A stretch of 64,000 bases of DNA, taken from positions 620,001 through 684,000 of the forward strand of contig NZ_NESF01000001.1 in assembly GCF_003063665.1 (NCBI RefSeq), read 5' to 3'. The position numbers and the translations under genes were made by a program. Below, in pieces: positions 44,665-52,662 of this stretch (position 1 is its first letter; every line of letters starts with the position of its first letter). The notes beneath the pieces were generated by a model, which worked only from the letters and a program-made list of their open reading frames with translations, was not told where the DNA came from and ran no database searches. The stretch comes from Limnohabitans sp. Hippo3. Lineage in GTDB: Bacteria; Pseudomonadota; Gammaproteobacteria; Burkholderiales; Burkholderiaceae_C.

Positions 44665-45783
44665 TCAGGGCAGGACTTTGGGCGTGCCGAGTTCGGCGTA
44701 GGGTGACTGGCGCCACTGGCGAGAGGCGACCAGGGGAAAGGCCGCTGCACCCGGCAACATGTTCAGGGCGCTCAGTCCCGCATCCTGGGCCAGTGGTCCG
44801 CCGCCGCGCAAACCCAGAACCTGCGCGGTGGTGGGCACAGGCGTGCTGGCCAGGGCAGGCACACTATCCTGCAGGCGCTGGGTGGTCTGGATAACCGAGG
44901 CCAGCACTTTGGCGTAATTGGGTGCGGTGGCGTAACCGGCCTGCTGCAATGCAGAGGCAAAGGCCTGCGGGTCGCCCAGGCTGCGCATGGCATTCGCATA
45001 ACGCGGGCTCTGGCTGATCAGGCGGGCATAGTCGTTGAACGACTCCTGGTAGCTGCCGTAAGCACGAAACTGCCCCCGCACTTTTTGCGCAGTACCGTTG
45101 ATGAATTCGGTGGTCCAGATCTCGGCCACAGGCCCCTTCCAGTTGGCACCCGCGCGGATGCCAAACAGGTTGTGGGAGGTGCGGCCATCGTCAAAACGGA
45201 TTTCGTGCTGGCCCCAACCGGTTTCGAGCGCAGCCTGCGCCACCATGAACGTGGCCGGAATCCCGCTGGTCGCCTGGGCCTGGCGGGCGGCTTGGGCATG
45301 CTGGGCCAGAAAAGCCTTGGCGCCAGCCGAAGCCGGACCGTCCGAAGGGCCTGCCACACGGCTGGCAGGGGCTGTGGGTCTGGGTGTGGAACCCGCCCAA
45401 GGGGTGTCCGGCAGGCCCGGTGAATCGGGCTGCAAAGCCTCGGCCATGGCCAAGTTGGTGGCCGACGACAGGTCAATCCGTTGGTCCGGGTAAATCAGGT
45501 TGGCGTTGGGAATGCCGTTGTCAGCCGCCACCTTGAGCGCCACGCGGTAAAGCTGATCGCCCGACAGCTGAAGCGATGCCTGCGTTTCCTGCAAGCGTTT
45601 TTGAATCAAGCCGCTCAGGGTGTCCCCCGGGCGCACCGTGACCACCTCGCCCGGCTGGGTGAGGCTGGACAAGGCCTGAGAAAATGTCCCCCCCTGTGTG
45701 CCTGAACGCGCAGACGCACCCACCAGGCGGTCCGATGATTCGGACGCCGTGGGCGTGAAGGGCGTGACAGCAAGCAGGGTCAT
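44665..45783 (-). CDS. LysM-glucosaminidase (FlgJ C-terminal-like peptidoglycan hydrolase)
   Basis: A 372-residue protein. A LysM domain covers about residues 42-100 (VTVRPGDTLSGLI), a Pro/Ala linker follows, and a glucosaminidase domain like that of FlgJ spans about 155-305. The domain shows FLAQHAQAARQA, PATFMVAQAALETGWG (catalytic Glu) and FGIRAGANWKGP. No signal peptide is visible and no flagellar genes are near, so its export path is unclear. The start is uncertain: ATG 45783 is used, but a GTG at 45804 would add seven residues. Convergent with the acyltransferase gene (15 bases). Confidence 0.75.
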   Translation of the reverse strand: MTLLAVTPFTPTASESSDRLVGASARSGTQGGTFSQALSSLTQPGEVVTVRPGDTLSGLIQKRLQETQASLQLSGDQLYRVALKVAADNGIPNANLIYPDQRIDLSSATNLAMAEALQPDSPGLPDTPWAGSTPRPTAPASRVAGPSDGPASAGAKAFLAQHAQAARQAQATSGIPATFMVAQAALETGWGQHEIRFDDGRTSHNLFGIRAGANWKGPVAEIWTTEFINGTAQKVRGQFRAYGSYQESFNDYARLISQSPRYANAMRSLGDPQAFASALQQAGYATAPNYAKVLASVIQTTQRLQDSVPALASTPVPTTAQVLGLRGGGPLAQDAGLSALNMLPGAAAFPLVASRQWRQSPYAELGTPKVLP

Positions 45784-45840
45784 GGCATCATGGGCGAACG
45801 GCACAGAAGGTGCGCGGACACCGGAAAATTGACGGATATT

Positions 45841-45853
45841 CCACAGTCTGTGG
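45841..45853. promoter_or_regulatory. Perfect inverted repeat in the glucosaminidase/SGNH divergent spacer
   Basis: CCACAG-T-CTGTGG in the 172-base spacer could be a repressor site, or the stem of a small hairpin. An TTGACG lies ten bases to its left, but no matching -10 box is convincing. Nothing else stands out in this spacer. Confidence 0.35.
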
Positions 45854-45955
45854 GTAAAAAAGCAATTTTCGAGCCTGAAATCAAGCTCAGCCCACTCAGA
45901 GGATCAACACCTAAGTGGTAAAAACACGCCTGACACGTTTTAACGGACGCATTTT

Positions 45956-47212
45956 TTGACACCGGTCTTTGCCCGATTCGCCGCCGCAATCCTGGTGGCC
46001 TGCTGCCCGCCCGGCGCCCTCGCTGCGCCGGACATGGCACTGCTGCGCGTGAGCGGGTCGAGCCAGCCGACCGAGTTCAACTGCCCGGCCAGCAAGTCAC
46101 GGGCGTTGGCCAACGCGCCGCGCTCCGGTCCAGTGGCAGAAGATACGCCAGCCAGCTTGGTGGCTGCGTACACAGCGCCCGACCACAACCACACACCCGG
46201 TCTCAAAATCGGCCTGTGGGGTGACAGCCACACGGCATCGGGCACCTTCACCGACAAGCTGCTGGAGGCCTTGCGCCTGCCACGCGCACAAACCCACCCC
46301 AGCTTCATCGCCCCGACTTTTGGCGTCAAGGGCATCCGACACCCCCTGCGCCGCGCCTGTCTGAGTGACGACTGGCAGCTGAGTCTGGCATTTCGATCGG
46401 CCCACGAAAGCCCCCAGGCGTATGCCAAATCCCTGGCCCACCTGGGCAACGACAACCCGGGCGCTTACCTCTGGCTGGACTTTCGCTACCCCGATGCCCA
46501 AACCCGCCTGACATGGGCCGACATCCACTTTTCCAAAGACCAGGCCGAGCGCACGCTGGTCCTGGGCATCCGCGTCGATGACGGTGCCGAGGCCATCGTC
46601 AATCTGGGGCCCGGCAGCCCCCAGCGCCTGCGGGTGCAGGGCGAGCAAGCCTTTGCCACGCTGCGGCTGCGGGTCATCGCCGGGCAACTGCGCATCGACG
46701 GCATCGCCCCGGTATACGAAGGCACAACACAGGTCGTGCTGGATGTGTTCAGCATTCCCGGTGCCACCGCCAAGGGCTGGCGTGTGGTGGACACGGCCCA
46801 GCTGCGCCAGCAAGACCCGCTGACTGTCGGCTACGACGTGGTCATGCTGCAATCGGGCACCAACGAATCGCTGGACCCGGACTTCAAGGTCGCGCTTTAC
46901 GAGGCCCAACTGAGTGCCAGCCTCACCCGCCTGAAAACCGCCTACCCCCGGGCCCGCTGCATCCTGATCGGCCCGCCAGACGCCAAAAGATCGTCCAACA
47001 CCGTGCGCCTGATCAACGACAGCCAGTTCCGCCTGGCCAGCGCCAAAGGCTGCACCCACTGGCACTGGCAAAAAGCCATGGGCGGCCCCGGTGCCGCACA
47101 GCGCTGGCTGGCCAACGGCTGGATGCAAGCCGACCTGCTGCACCTGACGCCCGAGGGCTACACCCAAAGCGCACGCAGCATGGCGAGTGTGGTGCCGATC
47201 AAGGGGCGGTGA
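45956..47212 (+). CDS. Exported SGNH/GDSL-type hydrolase, second paralogue
   Basis: A 418-residue protein starting at TTG 45956 with a signal peptide (FARFAAAILVACCPPGALAAPD). SGNH blocks: IGLWGDSHTASG (Ser), FGVKGIRHPLRRACLSDDW, MLQSGTNES (Asn) and DLLHLTPEGY (Asp-His). It shares block order, a conserved cysteine region and an AMGGPG segment with the gene at 41216, but lacks the Lys/Ala insertion. A jelly-roll-like middle part (about 200-290) may bind sugar. Probably modifies the same envelope glycan as its neighbours. Start codon choice is weakly supported because no clear ribosome site precedes it. Confidence 0.72.
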   Translation: MTPVFARFAAAILVACCPPGALAAPDMALLRVSGSSQPTEFNCPASKSRALANAPRSGPVAEDTPASLVAAYTAPDHNHTPGLKIGLWGDSHTASGTFTDKLLEALRLPRAQTHPSFIAPTFGVKGIRHPLRRACLSDDWQLSLAFRSAHESPQAYAKSLAHLGNDNPGAYLWLDFRYPDAQTRLTWADIHFSKDQAERTLVLGIRVDDGAEAIVNLGPGSPQRLRVQGEQAFATLRLRVIAGQLRIDGIAPVYEGTTQVVLDVFSIPGATAKGWRVVDTAQLRQQDPLTVGYDVVMLQSGTNESLDPDFKVALYEAQLSASLTRLKTAYPRARCILIGPPDAKRSSNTVRLINDSQFRLASAKGCTHWHWQKAMGGPGAAQRWLANGWMQADLLHLTPEGYTQSARSMASVVPIKGR

Positions 47213-47326
47213 GTACGAAAAGCAAAAGTGGCAATCAAACGCCTAGCCCTAAAGCTCGCGAGGTAAACGTAGGAAAACGTAGGGTTTAATCACCGTGATG
47301 GTGAACAGTCAAATCCCAAGTAGTCG

Positions 47327-49228
47327 ATGCCAATAATTTTGCAATATCTCTATCGCACACTTTTGCACTTGTGCAAAAGTATGTTCGTGGGCGTTTCAAT
47401 CCTTGCAGGACTGATGTCTGGTCCAACGTTTGCCGCTGAAAACAGCTCGTATATTTTGGAACGTGCGTACTGGCAAGACGACAGTACTCTGGCAGATTTC
47501 GACACAGCCCAAAAGCAAATTTACAGGCCATACCAAGGTGATCTAAGCAGGGGTTACACCGACTCAGCTCACTGGGTCCGTTTGCGCATAGCCGCCAGTG
47601 AAAGACCCCTTGGGCTGCGCATCACGCCTGCTTGGTTGGATGAAGTCACTGTTCACGACCCGCTCAGTCCAGCTTTCACGGTCAAGGTAGGCGATCACCA
47701 TCCGGTCCACAAAACAATTTTTCGTGCTCTGGGCCATACCATCGAACTGCGGCCTCACAACAGTCCACGTGATATCTGGCTCCGTCTGGAAACCACCAGT
47801 ACGCACAGGCTGCATCTTGAAGTTCAGTCAACTGACGAACTCGCTTGGTCGATCACCCAGGAAATATTCTGGGCCTCCGTGCATTCGGCCATTTTGTTGC
47901 TGATGCTTGTGGTGCTGATGTCCGCCTGGTGGGTTCAGCGAGACCGTATTCTGGGGGCCTACCTTTTACGGCACATCAGTTTCGCCTACTACGGGTTTGC
48001 ATTTTTGGGCATGCCAAACTTGCTGCTGTCAGACTGGCTGCCCCCGGCATTCTTTGACAACGCGTTTTCCATCAGCGTAACAACCACGATTTTTCTGGGC
48101 GCAAGATTTGACAGCGCATTTTTGTCCACTTACAACCCCAACCCCACTCTACTGAAACTGTTCAAAGCCGCTAGCTGGCTGAGCCTTGGCCTGCTGGTTC
48201 TTTTCTTGATGGGTTACGAGCGACTGGCGTTGCAACTCACCATTCACTCCTTGCAAATCATCATTGTGCTTTTGCTGGCCGTCGCCTGGTCCTGTAAACC
48301 GGATGCTTCAGTGGTTCAGCTTATTCCTCGCAGAGTGATGCTCGGTTACTACTTTGTACTGATGGGCGTGCTATTTTTTGCACTGCTGGGCATTGTGGGC
48401 TGGATGCAAAATGAAGCATGGACACTGTATATCCTGATCGTTCATGGCATGGTGACCGGGTTGGCGATGACGGTTATGCTTTTTTTAAGAGGCCAAAGGC
48501 AAACCCTTGAAAACCAACGCACCGAATGGAAGCTGCAAAAAGCCCAAAAAGACATTCAACTGGAACAACAACGCCGTAATGAGCAATCACAATTTCTGAA
48601 CATGCTCATGCATGAGCTTAAAACGCCGCTCTCTGTGGTCTCAATAGCCCTTGGGACACGCGGTAACCGGGCAGAAAACCTGGCCTTGGCAGGTCAAGCT
48701 GTCCAAGAGATGAAAACCATCATTGAACGCTGCGTGCAAGCTGATCGCATGGGCGAAATTGACCTCAAACAAACCATAGAAAAAATTGATCTGCAACAAA
48801 TGATCGATCAGTTGAGTCAAGTCATCCCCGGTCTTAAGGACAGACTTCAACTCAACTTCCCCACGATAGCTGAACTCAACAGCGACCGGCAATTGTTTCA
48901 GATTGTCCTCAGCAACCTGATGGACAACGCCGCCAGATACAGCGACCCACTCACCCCCATCGAGATCGATTTAAAACCGCACCGTGAACAAGATCAAGAC
49001 GGACTGAGCTTATTCATCAGTAACACGCCGGGTGTGGCTGGCTGGCCAGATTCGGAATTGCTGTTCAACAAGTTTTACAGGTCTTCCGGCGCGCAACGGG
49101 AATCAGGCTCAGGCTTGGGTCTTTTCCTGGCACAGCACCTGGCTAAAAGTCTACGCGGCAGACTGAGCTACCGCCCCACCCATCACCTTGTCCAATTTGA
49201 ACTGTGGCTACCTCTCAACCCCATCTGA
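47327..49228 (+). CDS. 7TMR-DISM sensor histidine kinase
   Basis: A 633-residue membrane kinase. A signal-anchor and periplasmic DISMED2 beta-domain (about 40-175, including GYTDSAHWVRLRI) are followed by seven membrane helices (about 180-390). A coiled coil (395-425) comes next, then a HisKA region with H-box MLMHELKTPLSVV and an HATPase part with LSNLMDNAARYS and GSGLGLFLA. It overlaps the response-regulator gene by 25 bases. DISMED2 domains are thought to sense carbohydrate or surface cues. It converges on the type I secretion operon, so I infer, without direct proof, that it may control it. Confidence 0.88.
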   Translation: MPIILQYLYRTLLHLCKSMFVGVSILAGLMSGPTFAAENSSYILERAYWQDDSTLADFDTAQKQIYRPYQGDLSRGYTDSAHWVRLRIAASERPLGLRITPAWLDEVTVHDPLSPAFTVKVGDHHPVHKTIFRALGHTIELRPHNSPRDIWLRLETTSTHRLHLEVQSTDELAWSITQEIFWASVHSAILLLMLVVLMSAWWVQRDRILGAYLLRHISFAYYGFAFLGMPNLLLSDWLPPAFFDNAFSISVTTTIFLGARFDSAFLSTYNPNPTLLKLFKAASWLSLGLLVLFLMGYERLALQLTIHSLQIIIVLLLAVAWSCKPDASVVQLIPRRVMLGYYFVLMGVLFFALLGIVGWMQNEAWTLYILIVHGMVTGLAMTVMLFLRGQRQTLENQRTEWKLQKAQKDIQLEQQRRNEQSQFLNMLMHELKTPLSVVSIALGTRGNRAENLALAGQAVQEMKTIIERCVQADRMGEIDLKQTIEKIDLQQMIDQLSQVIPGLKDRLQLNFPTIAELNSDRQLFQIVLSNLMDNAARYSDPLTPIEIDLKPHREQDQDGLSLFISNTPGVAGWPDSELLFNKFYRSSGAQRESGSGLGLFLAQHLAKSLRGRLSYRPTHHLVQFELWLPLNPI

Positions 49229-49920
49229 ACATTGTCTTGGTGGAAGACCATGACATCCTTCGAAAAATGGTCAAGCAAGCCTTGGAAGAGGCTGGCCACC
49301 ATGTGACAGACCTCTCATGTGCTGAAGAACTGGAGGACGTTGCTGCAGGGCAACCTGCTGACATTTTCCTGATTGATTTGAATCTTCCTGGAGAAGATGG
49401 CCTGAGTCTGACAGAGCGCGTACGCGCAGCCTATCCACTTGCCGGGCTGATTGTTGTCACAGCACGGTCTGGCCTTCAAGACAAACTGGAAGGCTATGCC
49501 AGGGGAGCAGACCTGTACATGAGCAAGCCAGTGGAAGTGCCCGAGTTGTGCGCAGCAGTCGCCGCATTGGGTCGTCGCCGTCAGAGCATCAGCAGCCTGC
49601 TTGAACAGCACCAAACGGAACTGTTCACAGTGACCCAGCAACTCATGCAACTGAGCAAACCAGGCGGCAAGGTTGTCTCGCTGACCGCATCGGAAACTGC
49701 CTTGCTGTCAGCGTTCAGCCGAGCACCAGGCTTGCGCATCGCGTATTGGCAAATTGCAGAAACGCTGGGCTTGAATCTCGACACTTACCCCAAAGCCAGC
49801 CTGGAAGTGCGCATCGTGCGACTGCGCAAAAAGCTGATCGATGCAGGTGCCAGCGCAACCTGCATCGAATCAGTCAGAGGGCATGGCTACCAATTGTGTG
49901 TTTCCATACAAGTGATTTGA
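49204..49920 (+). CDS. OmpR-family response regulator
   Basis: A 238-residue regulator. The receiver domain (8-120) has acidic residues in VLVEDHD, phospho-acceptor Asp in FLIDLNLPGEDGLS, Thr in VVTARSG and Lys in MSKPVEVP. A winged-helix DNA-binding domain (about 150-235) reads LTASETALLSAF...EVRIVRLRKKL...ESVRGHGYQL. Start is GTG 49204, inside the end of the kinase gene; other starts shorten the first strand. Partner is the adjacent kinase. Ends 24 bases from the tolC-like gene on the other strand, with no terminator seen between them. Confidence 0.88.
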   Translation: MATSQPHLNIVLVEDHDILRKMVKQALEEAGHHVTDLSCAEELEDVAAGQPADIFLIDLNLPGEDGLSLTERVRAAYPLAGLIVVTARSGLQDKLEGYARGADLYMSKPVEVPELCAAVAALGRRRQSISSLLEQHQTELFTVTQQLMQLSKPGGKVVSLTASETALLSAFSRAPGLRIAYWQIAETLGLNLDTYPKASLEVRIVRLRKKLIDAGASATCIESVRGHGYQLCVSIQVI

Positions 49921-49944
49921 GCCCCCTGCGACATGGCTATCGCT

Positions 49945-51327
49945 TTATTTTTTGCTGATGGGGGCTGCGATCTGAGCCAGATCAACAGCCAATGGTTTGA
50001 CGCTGATGGCAAATTGCCCATCCAAACCTAATGCTTCAGGCGTCAACTCTCCCAAGCTTGAAAGCAAGCGGTAGCTGCCAATTTTGGTGTCATACAAGGC
50101 ATTGACTTTGTTGGCCAGGACGCCGTAGTACTCCACTTCGGCATCCAGCACAATGATCGCCGACTCCTTGCCTGCATCGCGCAGGCGCTTGCGATCTTCC
50201 ATGACGTCTTTGGCAATTTTCGCAGCGCTGTCGAGCAACTCCAATCGCTCAGAGCCGTTCATCAATTGGTTCCAATTGATGCGAATCATTTCCTTGATTT
50301 TGTTGGCTGTGATGGACTCACGTGCCTCTTGTTCGTCACGTTCTTTCACAGCAGCGGCTGTACGGTTGGTGGTGTCATTGCCCGAAAAGAGTACCCAGTT
50401 GAATTTGAGCAACAAGGATGTTTCTTCCTTTTTGGCCAACTGACTCACATTACGTTCTGAAGCACGCATGGCCACCAAATCCACGGTGGGCGCGAATGCC
50501 GACTTCTCCATGTCAATGGATTTTTTGGCGCGCTCAATTTGTAAAGCGGCAGCCTTCAGGCGTGGGTTATTGGCCATGCCCCGCTCAAGCGCAGCCACAA
50601 TGTTTCCAGGCAACTTCTCTTCAAACGCACCGAAGTCCTGAATAGCGGCCAACACGGGTGGGCGGCCGAAAACCTGCTCGTAGTTGGCAGAGGCATCGCG
50701 CAGACCTTGTTCATAAAACACGCGACGCTCACGCACAATTTGCAAACGACTGCGCGCTTGCAACACGTCCACTGCAATGCCGGCTCCGCCCTGGACACGC
50801 TTGCTTTCCATGTCGAGTTGTTGCTGTGTGGTCTCTTCGTTCAGCTTGGCCAAGCCGATCAAGGTCTGATAGCGTGCCACCTGCAGATAAGCAGCGATCG
50901 CCTCCATCAGCACATCCTGCACTTGTGTCTCGTAATTTTTGGTCTGCAAGGTATTGTCGATGTTGGCCAAATCTACCGATGCTTCGCGACGCCCGCCATT
51001 GAAGAGACTTTGCTCCACAGACAGGCCGACTTTTTTTCTGTTCAGATCAGAAGCAGAAGGTGTCGCACTCGGAACGCCCTGACTGTAAGAAGTGGTCGTG
51101 ATGTCTTCTTTACCCGTGTCACCTGACAAGATGACTTTAGGATAGTAAGCTCCCTTTGCTGCGGCCACACGGTCTTTCGATGCCTGTGTTGCCAGCCGGG
51201 CAGCCTTGATGGCTGGGTGGATTTCCAGAACATTTTTCAGTTCAGCCTCCAGAGGGCCTGCGTTGGCTTGGGTGGCCAACAAGCTGAGCACCAATGTGGC
51301 AACTGCATTCAGATTTGATTTTTTCAT
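49945..51327 (-). CDS. TolC-family outer-membrane channel of a type I secretion system
   Basis: A 460-residue outer-membrane factor with a Sec signal (ending TQANA). Two TolC repeats are seen: about 25-220 (SVEQSLFNGGRREASVDLA, AAYLQVARYQTLIGLAK) and 240-420 (LKFNWVLFSGND, NWNQLMNGSERLELLD), the latter with the long helices of the periplasmic tunnel. Last gene of the RTX-ABC-HlyD-TolC operon. AGGAG stands before the start, 36 bases after the HlyD-like gene. It should form the exit duct for the giant RTX protein. Confidence 0.9.
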   Translation of the reverse strand: MKKSNLNAVATLVLSLLATQANAGPLEAELKNVLEIHPAIKAARLATQASKDRVAAAKGAYYPKVILSGDTGKEDITTTSYSQGVPSATPSASDLNRKKVGLSVEQSLFNGGRREASVDLANIDNTLQTKNYETQVQDVLMEAIAAYLQVARYQTLIGLAKLNEETTQQQLDMESKRVQGGAGIAVDVLQARSRLQIVRERRVFYEQGLRDASANYEQVFGRPPVLAAIQDFGAFEEKLPGNIVAALERGMANNPRLKAAALQIERAKKSIDMEKSAFAPTVDLVAMRASERNVSQLAKKEETSLLLKFNWVLFSGNDTTNRTAAAVKERDEQEARESITANKIKEMIRINWNQLMNGSERLELLDSAAKIAKDVMEDRKRLRDAGKESAIIVLDAEVEYYGVLANKVNALYDTKIGSYRLLSSLGELTPEALGLDGQFAISVKPLAVDLAQIAAPISKK

Positions 51328-51363
51328 GGTTTCTCCTGACCTAGGGTCTTGTAAAAAGGAAGG

Positions 51364-52662
51364 TTAAATTTCACGGAAAGCTTCGTGTTTGAGCTTCATG
51401 ACGGGACGCAGCAAAGACCAAAATACAGACTGGGTGTCGACCTTGATGTCCACCTCGGCTGTCATGCCAGGCGAAATCGGCATGACGCCGGCTGTATTGC
51501 CCAAGTGAGATCGCTTGGTGCTCACCACCACACGATAAAACTGCTCTTCGTTACGGCCTGAATCGGTGTCTGCACCAATGGCGGTCACATGGCCGTCCAA
51601 GCCCCCGTAACGGTAAAAGTCATAAGCCGACACTTTGACCAACGCGGCCTGGTTCAGCATGACCAAGCCACGATCAGCAGGGCTCAGCTTGAGCTCCACC
51701 ACCAATTGGTCTTTCAAGGGCACAACCTCCATGATGGGTTCACCGGACTTGACCACGTTCCCCACCGACTGGTACTTAACGTTTTTCACCACGCCATCAA
51801 TCGGCGCCCGAATGATGGCGCGACCCTCTTGGTCCTGTGCACGGTTCAGGTCCTCAGTCAGACTGGCCATTTTCCGCTCCAGCTCGGTGCGCTCATCGGT
51901 TGCACGGCGTCGGAACTTGGACTCTTCCTCGCGGCGGCGTGCCATAGCTTCATCCATGCCAGCTTGTGCACCAGGAATCGCCTGGCGGGTACTTTCGATG
52001 TCACCTGTCAGTCGCTCTACTGCACTGCGCCTTTGAAAGTGTTCCAGTTGTGAGACCAGTTTGTCTTTGACCAAACCTTCGGAAATGGCCAACTCTTGCT
52101 GAGCAATGCGCAAACTGGCCTCCAGAGAAGCCAACCTTGCGCGCAACTCTGCGACACGCTGTCGACCTTGGGTGATCTGCCCATCAATGGCGGACAAGGT
52201 GTTCATGTGTTCAGCGCGTCGGGCCTGGAATGTGGATCGCTCAGCATCTGCCACTGGCTGGTAAGCGGGATCCAGATCGGATGGCCACCGCGCCTCGGTG
52301 CCCATGGCTTCGGCTTGCAGTCGAATTTGTGCCAGACGAAACGACGCCATACGCGCGTTCAACTCAGCACCATTGACCCCGCCCATGGCCAAGTCCAACT
52401 CGACCAAAGGCTCACCCATCTTGACTTCCTGGTTTTCTCTCACCAAAACGGTTTTGATGATCCCGCCTTCCAAATGCTGGATGACCTTGACTTTGTCATA
52501 AGGCACCACTTTACCCTGCGCAGTGATCACGCGGTCCAAGTGGGCAACAAAAGTCCACAACAGCAGGAGCAACATAAAAAACAAAATACGCCGGTCCCAC
52601 AAACGCCAATAAGGCTCACCATGTTGTTCGACAACGTCATCGAGTGGCCAACGCTTAGACAT
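51364..52662 (-). CDS. HlyD-family membrane-fusion protein
   Basis: A 432-residue adaptor. A single N-terminal membrane helix (ILFFMLLLLLWTFVAHLD) is followed by a split lipoyl domain (VKVIQHLEGGIIKTVLVRENQEV ... GRAIIRAPIDGVVKNV), a long periplasmic coiled coil (about 120-270) and the beta-barrel/C-terminal region ending in the usual membrane-proximal helix (SLLRPVMKLKHEAF). ATG 52662 overlaps the ABC exporter gene by eight bases; an earlier start would add 11 Arg-rich residues. Links the ABC exporter to the TolC-like channel. Confidence 0.92.
   Translation of the reverse strand: MSKRWPLDDVVEQHGEPYWRLWDRRILFFMLLLLLWTFVAHLDRVITAQGKVVPYDKVKVIQHLEGGIIKTVLVRENQEVKMGEPLVELDLAMGGVNGAELNARMASFRLAQIRLQAEAMGTEARWPSDLDPAYQPVADAERSTFQARRAEHMNTLSAIDGQITQGRQRVAELRARLASLEASLRIAQQELAISEGLVKDKLVSQLEHFQRRSAVERLTGDIESTRQAIPGAQAGMDEAMARRREEESKFRRRATDERTELERKMASLTEDLNRAQDQEGRAIIRAPIDGVVKNVKYQSVGNVVKSGEPIMEVVPLKDQLVVELKLSPADRGLVMLNQAALVKVSAYDFYRYGGLDGHVTAIGADTDSGRNEEQFYRVVVSTKRSHLGNTAGVMPISPGMTAEVDIKVDTQSVFWSLLRPVMKLKHEAFREI

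Noticed and set aside
44665..45783. Part of a flagellar gene cluster
   Set aside because: No other flagellar gene is in the window, and the rod-cap domain of FlgJ is missing.
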